Of a DNA stretch of 64,000 bases, positions 12,644-24,870 are shown piece after piece; positions within the stretch are counted from its first letter, which is position 1, and the number at the start of each line of letters is the position of its first letter. Below the pieces are notes generated by a model. The model was not told where the DNA came from. It saw nothing but the letters and a program-made list of their open reading frames with translations, and made no database searches. A program made the translations under genes and the position numbers. Origin of the DNA: Certhia americana (lineage: Eukaryota; Chordata; Aves; Passeriformes; Certhiidae); assembly GCA_018697195.1 (NCBI GenBank), contig CM031858.1, positions 111,119,536 to 111,183,535 on the forward strand, written 5' to 3'.

Positions 12644-12735
12644 CAAGATCATAGAATGGTTTGTGGTGGAAAGCACCATTTAAGGTTACCTAGTTCCAAG
12701 CCCCATCCCTGGGTGGTCTTGGACCAACAGCAAAC
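12644..12735 (-). mobile_element. CR1 3' tail, minus orientation
   Basis: ATCATAGAATGGTTTGTGGT followed by GGAAAGCACCATTTAAGGTTA and CTAGTTCCAAGCCCCATCCC is the reverse complement of a CR1 3' end. Only about 90 bases are present, a strongly truncated copy. Confidence 0.8.
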
Positions 12736-15659
12736 ACACTGACTGATTTTGCCACAGAGACTCCCCACTCTGGCTGCTGCACACCTGAGCCACACTTTTT
12801 ACCAGGCAGAGCCTTGGTTGCTGTTTCACAACTCTCTCTTGTTTCCCAGCCTGGCCCTGCGTTCAGTAGGAAAGGGGTACCATGGATTAGCCTTAGCCCA
12901 GCTATGCAGCAGAGACAGAAAATGCTGTGCTTGACCAAGAGGAATGAGAAGCAGCCTCTATGTTCAGAGGCTGAACATGCTGATTTATTAAAACAAGAGC
13001 TTTTGATCCAGGGGGACCATGAAGACGAGGGGACTATGAAACAAATCAGGACTAAAACTCAGTTGTAAGTTTTCCCCTGAAAATGAAATGTCAGCAGGCA
13101 AATTAATCCTGTACTTTAAAACATTGCTTCCTCACTAAGTACAGGCAGATTTAGAGGAGGTCTTGTAACTGCTCTTGCTCAGGAAAGCAAATGTGTTTTT
13201 AAGGCTGGCCTTTGCATGCCTGGAAGCAGCTGGCAGCAGCAAGTGACATTATCAGTACAGGTTCTACTGAAGTGCCTCCCCAGTAAGACCAACCTACCAG
13301 CCCCTTGCTTGCAGGTGTGTACCCACCTCTCCTGCTTTTGGTGGTCAACTAAGATAGCTAAGATTAGCAATTTCCTCTGGTTATAATGGCAAATAGTGTG
13401 ATTACAGCTTACAGCTGCTTGATGCTGTGTTTGCCATCAGGACAGAAATAAAATTGTTCTGGTAGGCAGTACAGATGTGCCATCATCTTTGTAAGAGCTG
13501 TTGGTCATACTCAGAAAGCAAGACTTTAGCCCTTTTTTTCCCCATGCATGGTGATTATTAGGAATGAATCCGAGACACTGAGTATTTTATCTATTGATTT
13601 TATTTGCTAACTGCTATGGAAGAGACCATACTCCATTTCACTGTTCCAGAGTTCAGTATTGGTGTATAGGTACTACCAGCTGAAACAGCAAGTCCTTTGG
13701 AAATTAAAACATCATCTCTGGTATCTTCCCAGTGCTGTATTTCTAAACAGAGCATGGTTCCAATGTGGAGGTGCAGCTGTGCAGTGTGAACTGAACTGAG
13801 AACAACTTGCTAGTACTCCTATCCTGATTTCTGGTCTTGCTCATCTCCTGTGATATTCCTCCTCCTTTCACCCACACCTGTGGATTTCCCCATCTTGTCT
13901 GAGAACATCAATTCAAAAGAAGTGATAACTCAGCCAAGAATGTCAGAACTGACTGTTTAGTCAGTCACTGCTGAAGTGGAAAGAGAGGAAGCTGGCCCAG
14001 AGTGAGCATCTTTCCTAGAGAATCTCGCAGATAGGAAGGAAAATGAGCTTCTCTCAATTTCTCATGACTTTGTATTTTAATTGAACTGCTTTCTTTTCTC
14101 TTGCATACTATGTTTGTTTTGTGAACTCACTCAAAACTAATAATTTCCTCCGAATCATCAGACTTTCTCTAAGGAGTGAAATTGTTTTATTAGACTTGAA
14201 GAATGCAGCAGAATTTTTTTATTCACATGTAGTAGAACATGAGATTACAGACTTCCAGCCACAGCAAGAGACATAGGTATCCTGTCCTTTAAAGCTGTCC
14301 TTTAAATATGGATTTTAAAGTCAAAGATTCTTTATGCTGCCTGCAGAAGTACAAAAGCAGTAAAAAGTGAATGTTGTAGTTTATTATGCAACATTTCTTG
14401 TTGCAATAAAGGTGGCTTTCTTCCTTCATCTGAAATCTCTGAGTGTCTAATATTGAAGTGAAAGTTCCACATGGATATATATTTAAGGATGAATATATTT
14501 TTATTAAAGATCAGTTAGCATTTTCAGACAGAAATGGCCTGGTACTGTGAAAAGGGATGAACCTTCTTCTTGTAGTACTCTTTCAAGTTAAGATTTGGCC
14601 CAAGACACTAATTCTCAAGAAAATACCTCTGCTCTTTATATCAAGATGGAACAATCACTTCAGCTTAAATACAGGAAATGTTGGGTATAATAGTCATTAC
14701 TTGCACAGATCTTGTTAACAAGAACATAATTTCCTAATCGCTCCCTTGAAAGCCAACCCAGATGATAGAAGCATAGTTGAACTCCTGCCAAACACCTCAA
14801 GAACTCTAATTTCACGCCCAGACTCCTTCAGGAGTGCCAGGATAACCTCAACTATTCAGTGAAAAATAAACCCCAAATTTAAGCCCTATGTTTATAGTTC
14901 CTCATACTTGTAGCCTTGAATACGAAAAACTACCAGTTGGGATAGTATAAAAAATTAAGAAACAAGAGTGCAGCCACCTAGATGTGTTTGTGTTGCACAC
15001 CAAGGCAATATAAAACTCTGCAGGCAATATTACCTTAGTGGCAACAACCTAATCCATGTCTCCATCCTCTTGAATTAGGCCTTGAGAGAAAAGAAAGTTG
15101 AGGAATTTAAAAATATATAGTACTTAGAGGACAAAAGAACAGATTCTAGTTTTTATTGGTGGTCTCTCTGTAGTGAAGGCATGTGTGTGATTTAATGAGT
15201 CAATGTAAAGGGCTTTGATGTTGCATCATCTTCATTCTGTAAGTGATGAAAACAAAGTGGTGGAGGCTTGTCTTGAGGTGATGCAATTGGAAATTGCTGC
15301 AAGTTCATAGATATGTTACTTTTCGATAGAATGCTTCTCTAATACCAATAAACACTCAAAACTGATAGACTGCCCTCAGATTGTTACAACACTGCTTTTA
15401 AAAAGCAAACAACCAAGCAAGTTCACCCACCGGATGTTTGCAGGCCATGCTTCAGGAACTGCAAATATGGGAGAAAAATTTAATTTTGTCTACATTTTCC
15501 CCATCAGCTTGTGAAACTGTCAACTGGTTGCCTACTTAAAAAAAGCCAAACCAAAACAACCACAAAACAGCACATAAGTAGTTGATAAAATTATTATATT
15601 GCTTCAGAGAAGTTTTGTTTGTTTTTTTTTTTAGGGTTTCTAAATAGGATGAAAGGTGG
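12736..15659. other. Non-coding stretch, nothing recognised
   Basis: Sequence between the CR1 tail and the candidate promoter at 15.66 kb. Short open frames only, none recognisable. Confidence 0.5.
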
Positions 15660-15782
15660 AGCTAGTAATTTAGCCACACCCATGGTGAGGTTTATAAAGG
15701 GAGGTTATCTAAGGGAAGCTCTTTTCTACCAGTCTATGACAACAGGCAGTTTCATTTAACTGGTTTTCCTCTTAAAAAATAG
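15660..15782 (+). promoter_or_regulatory. Candidate TATA promoter before the alternative exon
   Basis: A TTATAAA box at 15692-15698 sits about 100 bases upstream of the ATG at 15796. A CCACACCC (KLF/CACCC-type) motif lies just before it at about 15674-15681. Spacing is right for initiation around 15720-15730, giving a short leader. There is no CpG island here, which would suit a tissue-restricted promoter. The alternative is that this stretch is intronic and the exon is entered through the acceptor ending at 15782; sequence alone does not decide. Confidence 0.35.
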
Positions 15783-15867
15783 TACTAATCCTACCATGTC
15801 AAGGCTTCCTAAAGGTTCCCGTACTGGCGATACTCTCCAAAATGAACCTTTGAGACAGCAAGCTAAG
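15783..15867 (+). CDS. Candidate alternative MAPRE2 exon with start codon
   Basis: The coding part, 15796-15867, is 24 codons beginning MSRLPKGSRTGDTLQNEPLR and ending in AAG before GTAAGT, a near-consensus donor at 15868. The ATG has A at -3. Two 5' origins are possible. A weak acceptor (pyrimidine stretch, then AATAG ending at 15782) would make this an internal exon with 13 leader bases. Alternatively a TTATAAA box at 15692-15698 could start transcription near 15720. The exon ends in phase 0 and joins in frame to the exon at 31762. I do not recognise the peptide with certainty. Assignment to MAPRE2 rests on strand, position and phase; a separate lncRNA or an unrelated gene is the alternative. 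Confidence 0.5.
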
Positions 15868-18660
15868 GTAAGTCACGGAGTCTTCTTTACTACTTTAATT
15901 CCTTTTTTACACCTAATATTTCTCTTTCAGGGAATAGAGTATTACTGTCATTTCAAAGGTCTGTGTTTTCTCTGCTATTTGTGACTGAAGTTTTGTTCTC
16001 TATAGCTTTGTAATCCTCTATCATCAAGCCAAATGGAGAAAAAAGCAGCCTAAAAAAAGCATCCCCAAAACTGTAGAGATTGTTCTTTGTCATAGGGTAG
16101 TTATACTTTCAAGACTGATGACTTTGAGGGCTAATTTGCACCACCTGGCCACAACACTGAGGTTAATGTGGCTGTTGTAATTGTGCTGCTGTTTGCCAGT
16201 CATACCAATAGTAACTTCTCAAGCATACAAATAAAAGATATGTTATGCTTTATTGCACAATTGCTGTGGCTTAGTCACGACTTTTTGATACACCCAAAAA
16301 TCCTGCTATAATTTTTGGTTTCTACTGTATCACAATTTCCTTATATATACATACACAGGATTGAGTATGAGTTACTCTGTTCAGCAGAGGCCTCGAGAGT
16401 GACAGTGGATGTCCCTCCATGAGATCAGGTGCTATTAAATTTTGTTTGCTCTTGAACACAGGTGTTCATGTCGGCACAATAATTCTAAAGGACAGGTCTG
16501 TATCAGTTTACAAGATGTCTGGGTGAAATCTTTCTTATTCTTCTACTGAAGTCAAATGCAGTGTATTAAAAGGTGATCACAACAATGCAGGGTGCGTAGC
16601 ATGGATGTGGCAAGAACACTGGTCAGCATAAAAAATACCTCTCTCATTACACTGTTTACCTAACTCTGGGTTTATTGCCGGTGTGATGGTAAAGCAGAAC
16701 TGTGAGGAATTGGAGAGAGGAGGATGAACCTTAAAAGTACTTCTTAGGAGCTCCTTTCAGGCTTCTGGGGAACTGGAAAGAAGTGTGGATTGATTTCTTT
16801 GAAATCTTAATATGCAGCCAGATACAAATGCCTTAACTTTCTTTTCCAATTACTTTATTTGTATGTAACTAGATCAGAGAAGAGTAGTAGGTGTTCTTTT
16901 ATAAGCCTTCAATATAGAAGCAGTAGAAGTCACTAATATTTTTTGCTACTAATTGCATCCAAAACATGGGAATATTTGAGCGTCACTAGTCTGCCAGTGT
17001 TCTGAGCATATCCTGAAATAACTACCATGGGCTACAGCAACAACCAAAATAATGTTTTCTACAAAACTGGTGCTCTTGATGGGTTCTCTTTTTAAAGCTG
17101 TAAGCGAAACTGAATTAATGTATTGGCAAAAGCTGACTGATGGCCTCTTGGGCAAAATGTCATGATGCAAGCTGGAGAGACTATCACAGCATTTTGACTT
17201 TGTGTGATTAGTAGACATGAGAAAATAAATGTACCTTACATTTAAATAGACACATTTTCCACCTTGATAATGCTGTGGCATTTCTTTGGAGCTTCTGCTG
17301 TCCACATTAAACTTGTAGGATGCTTAACTTGAGCAGTGTGGTCATTTCTGCTGCCTACCATATGTTTTCACTGATATGTAGCAAATTGTGGCTGTGCTGG
17401 ATTGTGGTGAGAAGAGTCTTGTTTGACAGCATAGCATATCCTGCAGGGGCGGGCCCTTGGCCTTATCCACTGCCATTCTTCCGGGAGGTTGACATGCTGC
17501 AGTTACATTGTTCACAGCTATTTTATGTGTGTTGAGTTTATTTTAAGTAACTTATGCTGACAAAACCGTTAAAAAATATTTGCTGAGATCTCTTGCTATA
17601 CTAGTACAGTAGATTGGGGAGATGAAGGAGGAGGAAAATATTGTCAATACTGGGAGAGAGTCTTAGGTGTCTCTACACTTAGATACTTTTGAATGGGTTT
17701 TCTGGATCAGGGAGAAAGTTGAAGCTTATTCAAGTAGGTAATGGTGAGTTACTTACTTTTTGACATCATTGTATAGCTTAACATTTTTGTAAATTTGGTC
17801 ACTTCCCCAAACAGGGATTAAAGTGACTTGGAAAGTAATAATTGTGGAATATCTAGTATAATTCTGACACCTGCTATTCAACAATGACTATCCTATGGCT
17901 GATTACTTATTTTATTTGATATACTTAGATAAATCTTCAAAAGACTGCTTTTGAGTAGCCAAACTACAACCCTTTGGTTGCCATCTTCCTTTTCTGATTT
18001 GATTTTTGGAGACACTCATGTACTAAATATAGGAAGACTTCTTGGTGGTGAGCTGAATAATGAAGAGACAGATGGCCAGTGGCAATCTCTTGTAACTTCC
18101 TTATGACTTCTTTGAGGCAGTGTTTGAAGACTGATGTCGACAGTGCCATTACCTTGACGTGGTATTCCTTTAGTCACATTTCAGAACTTCTGCTATCAGA
18201 TTTAAGCAGAAAATTCAGCATATATAGGTGGATGATAAAACTGAGTCTGTCTCTGGAACTTCCCTCCTTAATTCATGCATGGCAACACCAGAGTGTTCAG
18301 AGCCAAGCTGGAGGAGGGATGTGAGGTGGCTGGCAGGCTCTGCTGGGATGAGTGCAGAGGTGGTTGTGGAGAAGGGTTTGGTGTTGGCAGCTTGAGAGGG
18401 TCTGAAGGGAGGATGTTGGCTCCCAGAAGGATGGGGAGAGGCCCTCTAACAACAGCAGCTTACAAGTCTGGGCCCAGCCTTTAAACCTTGCTGGTCCTGC
18501 ACAGTCATCTCTTCCATTACCACCAAGAAAGGGAGTTCTCTGACTCCTGGATGAGAACAGAAATGCATTCTTCTCTACACTCCTGGGTCAACCAAAGTCC
18601 ATTTTACCTGTACTGCTGAGAAGACCCAAGCTGACCCTACTCAGCTGGGTGCCTTACTGC

Positions 18661-18692
18661 TTTATGAATTCCTCTGTTCAGGAATTCATAAA
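18661..18692. repeat. Perfect 13-bp inverted repeat, 6-base loop
   Basis: TTTATGAATTCCT at 18661-18673 and its exact reverse complement AGGAATTCATAAA at 18680-18692, separated by CTGTTC. It could form a hairpin in RNA or DNA. There is no T-run or flanking gene to suggest a terminator. Confidence 0.9.
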
Positions 18693-20533
18693 TTCTGTTC
18701 AACTGTCATTTATTTAAATTGTGGAATATTTAAATCAGAATGCTCTATGGATCTTAAAATAACTGCAGTTTCTTTAACATTTTTTGATGCCCTTAAAAAA
18801 TGTATTTTTTCTCAGGGCAGTGCTATCAGAGGACAGAGACAGCAACTGACCTTTGTTGCCCTAGTTTAGTTACAGTCAAACCAAGTTTCTGTGTTTAAAC
18901 AGTAAATTTTGTAGACTTGCAAATTTTCAGTTTTTGTCCACCTGACAGTCATGTACATTGGCAACGATTTCCAACACAAGGAACAAGACTGAAATTCAAC
19001 TCCTTTGTGTAAGCTGGAAGGGGAGTGGCAAAGGATGCAGTATACAATGAAAACTCTCCTTAGATAACTGATATCTAAATAATAAACTGACAGAGAAATA
19101 TAACTGCCAGCCAGATGTCACTTGGCCTGACACAATATTTTTGAGGTCTGTTTGTAAAACACTTGAAGGCCACATCAGGTAAAGGATGTGCTTAGTATCC
19201 TGTGTGTGGCTTTAGGCTGATGTATTGTCTCTGCTGCAGCAAAAATCATTCACTGGGATGCAGGGGCTACAGGCAACATGTGACCATGATAGGAAACCAG
19301 ACAGAAAAATCCTGTGATGGGCTTGTCCAATGACAGGGAACTCATTCTGTAGCTGTGGAACAGACCAACAAGAAACGTTTGTCTGACGGATGGCAGTGAT
19401 ATCTCGTCTCCCTTTGAAAGGAACATGTAGCTGCTGGTACCGTTCCCTCCATTAAAACAATGTGGCACAGAGGGATTGATGAGGCTTCGTTGCAGCACTC
19501 GCTATGTGCTACTGCAAGAAATTTGAAGTGCTGCCTTCTGATCTGTGACAGTGAAGGTCTTATTTCAGGTTTTATTGGTTTCAGTGATACATGATAAATC
19601 ATAAAAATGTGTGTCTGCTCTGCAGTAGCCTAACTGTACTCATTTAAATCCACTAAGTGGATTAGTGGTGCAGTATATAAGGCCTCTGAGTTTCCTGTGT
19701 ATGTCCTGATGTACAGTGTGGTGTTTATATGTGTTCTTTTTCTTGATGAAACTGTTTAAAACTTGAAATTGTAAGTAAAGATTTGTTCAGAATTATGTCT
19801 GAGGTAAAACTGAAAGGCATTTTTGCTTTACTTATAGCCCTGAGCATACGGGCTGGTCCTGGAAGATGCTGGAAAGCCCACTCAGGAGTAACCAGTGGGA
19901 GCTCAGTGTCAGCCTGTGTGCTTGCAGGGTGCTGCAGCAGGGCCTGAGTTTCATGGGGGAACCACACAATCATTTGTACGAGCTTAAATAAGGTGTTAGG
20001 GGCTTCCAGCCCACAAAACTGATTTTATTAGAACAACAAAAAAAATGTGAGAAGAAAAAGCACTTACCAACAGGAGAGAAATCTGGTGGGTGAGATTAAA
20101 GCTCCTTAATAAGATATACTTTCCATGCCCTATGTATCCTGTGCAGGAGGGTCCACCCCTCCTATCTTTTCTAGTTTTTAATTTTGTGACTTCTGAAGTT
20201 GAAGAAATTTTGTGCTGTCTCCAGTTTATTTCCACTTCTTGTTGGGTTTGCCTTTTGGTTCAAGTCCCTGGCACAAGCCCAGTACTTTGCTCAGGCATCT
20301 CCAATTGTCCACTTCTGCATCACGTTGAACACGGAAGGGTTTCACTCCCAGCTCACCCCATGGAGTGCACTCACGGCAGTTAAATAAATAGCTCTCTGTG
20401 TGTGTATAAACATGAAACCTCTTTGAGTTGAATTCTCTTGCCGTGCTACAGGATGCCTTTCCATTGGTATCAAGCACAAACAGGGCCATTTTTCTGGGAT
20501 GGGGACTGACAAAACAGTGGCCTTATTCCAGTT

Positions 20534-20575
<42 letters not shown>
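20534..20575. repeat. (TA)n microsatellite
   Basis: About 42 bases of alternating T and A, interrupted once by a G near 20559. Self-complementary and likely polymorphic. Confidence 0.95.
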
Positions 20576-23500
20576 AAAGAAGCAGAAACTCATGTTTCTG
20601 AATTTATTGAGTTCTTAGTGTCAGAGAACTGTTACACTGGCTTGAACATCCTCTTTTCCTGCATGGAATAGCAGGGGAAAGAACACAGCACTTCAAAGAA
20701 GAAGGGTTGTAAGCATCTCTGCTGAGTAAGGAAAGCAGAAATGTTCCTGGGATTAAAAATACTGCACTTCCCAGGGTAGCATCATGTCACCTGGTTAAAG
20801 TTGGACAAGTTCAGTTTTATTTTTCTTTACATGTCTTGTATGTCAAAATATATTGATAATTTTCATATTCTGGAAATTAAACTTTAGCATCAATTTGTCA
20901 TCAAACAGGAGTAGGAAAGCTGAACCCTGACATCTTGTCTTGGATTCAGCAGTTTCTCACAACCAGCACGTCATGCCGAGGAAAAACAGAACAACGCTGA
21001 AGTAAAATGATGTGCTTGTGCTCTCGACAGGCAAAAGGCATTTAGTTTGATAAGGTGCCAAACAGTGTCATTTGAGAGTGTTGTAAAGACTTCCAGCTGT
21101 CTTGCGTATGCTAACTAACTATCTGGGTGACTTGGAATTTGTCCCTGTGAGTATTTCACCAGAAGTGACCTTGCCTGATCTGGTGACTTCAAGGTGCCAG
21201 CTTGTTGCATTCTCCTAGTAATATTTTTGATCAAGGCCACATTTCTCTAAGCGTCCTGCCCACTGCTGAAGGATGGACTTGTTTTCACAGCCAGGCTCTC
21301 CTCTCAGCTCCCTCCCTGCTTGCTGCAGGAGATGCTGTCCTGCTCTATTGACTCATGTGGAAGGTGTGGCATATTTTGACCAGGAATGGAAGGGCGTAAA
21401 GAGTGCAGCAACACAGTGCAGCAGACCCTGAGACAGGCCCTGCAAGGAAATCAATCTTATGGGAAAATGTAGGTTGAATCTTGGATTTTTTCTACATGAG
21501 TTAATAAGCAATCTGACTACCAAAAAGGGAGAAAAATTGGACTTACACCACCAGCATGCATAAAACTGCTCACTGGTTTGGGAAGAGACAGGCCTGCTTT
21601 CAGCTGATGCTGGATGCTTCAGCTGCAGACACTGGGCAGCTGCTCATTTGTTCCAAAAGTTGCTACCTTGATTCACCTTGGGTGTGTTCATTTCAGTAAT
21701 ATGGGGACTTTCAGTAGCTGACTAATCTTGATGAAAACAGAAGGGCTTTGTTAAATGAGTTCATGCCTTGGAAATAGGGATTGTGTTTTCGCAAGTTTTG
21801 TTTTGAGCCCCAAAATGCATGTTCGCCTTTTGTACATGTATTTTATATCTAGCACTCTTTACTAAAGCAGTCATGCCTGAAAATATCTGATATTTGCCAT
21901 GTCAGGAGCCTTTGATGCAGAGTGTGAGTTTATGCAAGGCAGGAGATGTGCCAATTGTTCTTTCAGGCTCAGCTGAAGGACACTCTGGTCATTCCAAAGA
22001 AAAACAGCTACTGGGAGGCTGCTGCTACAGCAAGTGCCACAGTTTGAAGAGAGCTTATCTTCAGCATTAACAGGGGCTGGGTTCTCAAGGGCAGATTTCA
22101 TGTGCCAGAGAAGAAACACTAAGACATGTTATTCTGCACAGAATCTGCTGTGCTGGCAGGTTTATGAAAGAAGGATACAAACAAAACCAAACCCTCCCAA
22201 ACACCAAAACTGCCAGTTTTGCTAATCTAAGCAAATGTGTTTGTCTTCTAAATGTGAAAAATTTGCTCTTGTATAAATCTGTAAGGGAAATAGCGTACAT
22301 GTAAACGATAAATCAATCCGAAGTAGCTGTTTCTTCAGTTAAGTGATGACTTTCCTTGATTGGTTTGGCCAGCAAACAAAAAACGTAAGTGTCTGGGAAA
22401 TGCAGTGAAAGAAGTATCTACACGTAAATGGTGTATACTATTTAAATTAGTTTAATGCTTTTCAAACTCAATGCTTACACGCAGTGTGCTGAAGGAAAAA
22501 CTTTGCAAAGTAGAAATGTTGTGGAAGTTTAAATTCAACCTGATACTGTAAAATAACTTTAAAACTTCCTAATTAGCTTTTTTCCTAATGAGTAAGTGAT
22601 GCACATTAGTTAGTGGGCTGGTCCACTGTGTTCTGTGGCACTTGTCTGCAGAACAACATGAAGAAACAATAATTCATGTGAGCTTTGTACTACAGCTTCT
22701 TGGAGGAAATCTTGTAGCTCAATAATGCAGCCCAAAAATTTCTGATATGGTAGGATTCAAATGCAGGCTATCCTTTCAGAACAAAGCAACATCAGCTTGA
22801 GGGGATGAGGCTTAGCAGCCCATCTTTTGAACCCCTCCCATCCGACTTGCTTTATTGTGTCTATCATGGAGTATTTAAATAAGGTAATGAGCTGTCAGTC
22901 TTATCTCACAGACTGGAATATTTTTCCTTCAACTTGACAGAAAAAAATCTAATCACAAGCTGTGATCAGATAGCAGCGCTATTGTAGCTGAAGGAGTAAA
23001 AGGCATTTATGAAGTTTTCATATACAGTCCTGCCCTGAAGAGCCCCTCCGTGTCTTTTTTGAGTTTCCCTTAATGGGGAAACTTCCAGCTCTACATACAC
23101 CTCCAAACAAAGCTCAGTTGGTTCTGTGCTCTCTTTTTCAAATATTCATGTTTCCAGTTTTAGCTGTAATTATTTGAGTGGGATCATTACCAGCATGCAA
23201 GTGTCCTCAAGCTCCTGTGTACTTAACTTTCTCATTTTGCAGGCAGGAGGCCTCCGCTTTCTGACAGACCTTTTGCAAGGGCAGGTCTCTGATCCTTACT
23301 GAGAATATAAGATGCTCTTATATTTGTCAGTGAAGTTCTTCCCTTAGTGATAAGAGGTATTGCACCTGGGTAGGGTAAGCAAATCAACACTCACTGTTTT
23401 GAAACATAAAGAAATACCAAATTGTATTTCCCTGCCTACTCCCCCAAGAGATCCAATCCTATTAAATCCCCAAATGTTGTTACCTGTGTCAAGCACAGCA

Positions 23501-24184
23501 ATCGCCTCCTGCTGTCAGTCAAAATATGTGTGGAAGAGTGTGATGTGTTGGTGGGCTGTTCCTCCACCTTGTAGATGAGGAAGGCTGAAGGACTGACTCA
23601 AAACATGAGATACTAGAGGTGACTTGCCCTTCAGCAGCTTGGAGAAGGCTTAAAACCTGCTCCTCCAGAGATTCACGATCACTGAGCTGTGACTATGTTG
23701 CTGGGACCCCCTGCCTCAGAGGTTCACAGGACATTTCTATAAATCATAACCTTAAAGCCTTCATAGGTTTGTACGTACATAATTCTGCTCGCACAAGATG
23801 GGAATCCAAGAACTCTTACCTGCTTCACCAGTGCAGTAAAGAACAAAACTTTCAGGTTTAGATTTACGTATAAAATATTTTTTATTATAAATATTTTATA
23901 TAGTATATATTTAGATTTCTAGGGACTGAGAAATCTAGTTACAGGACTTGAGCTGTTTTAACTATTGCCACAGATACTGGAATCTATCCTTACATCTTTG
24001 AGTTGGTCCCCTTTTTCTGTTCAGCAATTTAAGGCAGAGAAAGATGCAAGGACTGTTAAAAGGGGTGAAATGGCAGTTCATACCCTAACTAGGGCTTTCT
24101 TTCCTGGGTAAGGCAAGCAGGCAACAAGTAGCTTGCAGTGGTGATACTTCTACATGGAGTCACTGGATGATACTGGTTGAAAGA

Positions 24185-24870
24185 GATAATCTTGTCCACT
24201 CCTGTTCAAAGCTATCCCGATCAAGGTGCTCAGGAACTTGTTGAGTTCTGAATATCTTGAACGTTCAGAATTTCCAGCCTCGCTGGACCCAATGTGCAAC
24301 CACTGTCATGATGAAAACACTTTTCCTAACATGTAATAAGGATTTTCCCTGTTGAAACTTGCCTGTTGCCTCTTGCTGTGTCTGTGTGCCTTTGAGAAGA
24401 TCCTGGCTCCCTCTCCCCTACACCCTCCCCTTAAGTAGCTGAGGGCTGCAGTCATACATCCCCCGCACACCTTAAACCTCCTCGTGTTCAGGCTGGACAA
24501 ACCCAACTCTCTCAGCCTCTCCTGTATCATACACTCCATCTCTTTAACTATCTTGGTATGGTAGACTGGGCTCCAGTGTGTCTATCACTGGTTTGTGGCT
24601 CCCCAGCACACAGATACTGCACTTTCGCAAGCCCTGAGTGCAGTAATTGCTGCCCTGGATCTGTGAGCCTAGCCTGGGGTAGAGTTGCCCTCCTTTTCTG
24701 CAAGGACACTCTGCTGAGCATTTTTCAATTTGTTGTCCACCAAGACCCCTCAGGTCTTTTTTTTTTTTCCTCTGAAGTTTGTTTCCAGCTAGCTGGCATG
24801 CAGCAAGGTCATTGCTTCCCTGAGGCAAGAATTTGCAAACTTGCTTTCCAGACCTGTTGTAGTCACTTCT
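24185..24870 (-). mobile_element. CR1 LINE, minus orientation
   Basis: Reading from left to right gives the reverse complement of the CR1 3' region: ATCTTGTCCACTCCTGTTCA, the GTTGAGTTCTGAATATCTTG stretch, TTTGAGAAGATCCTGGCTCC, CACCCTCCCCTTAAG, CAGGCTGGACAAACCCAACT followed by CTCTCAGCCTCTCC, and GGCTCCCCAGCACACAGATA. About 690 bases, diverged, with boundaries approximate. Open frames of about 120 codons on both strands across it belong to the element and are not host genes. Confidence 0.9.

Larger units (their letters stand above)
15868..24184. other. Non-coding stretch; intron of the putative alternative transcript
   Basis: No recognised coding exon. It contains a perfect 13-bp inverted repeat at 18661-18692, an (AT)n microsatellite at 20534-20575 and a possible conserved element at about 22820-23000. 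Frames of up to 118 codons on the minus strand (16949-17305) show no family features. Confidence 0.5.

Noticed and set aside
16949..17305. 118-codon minus-strand open frame
   Set aside because: No domain features and no gene context; likely chance.
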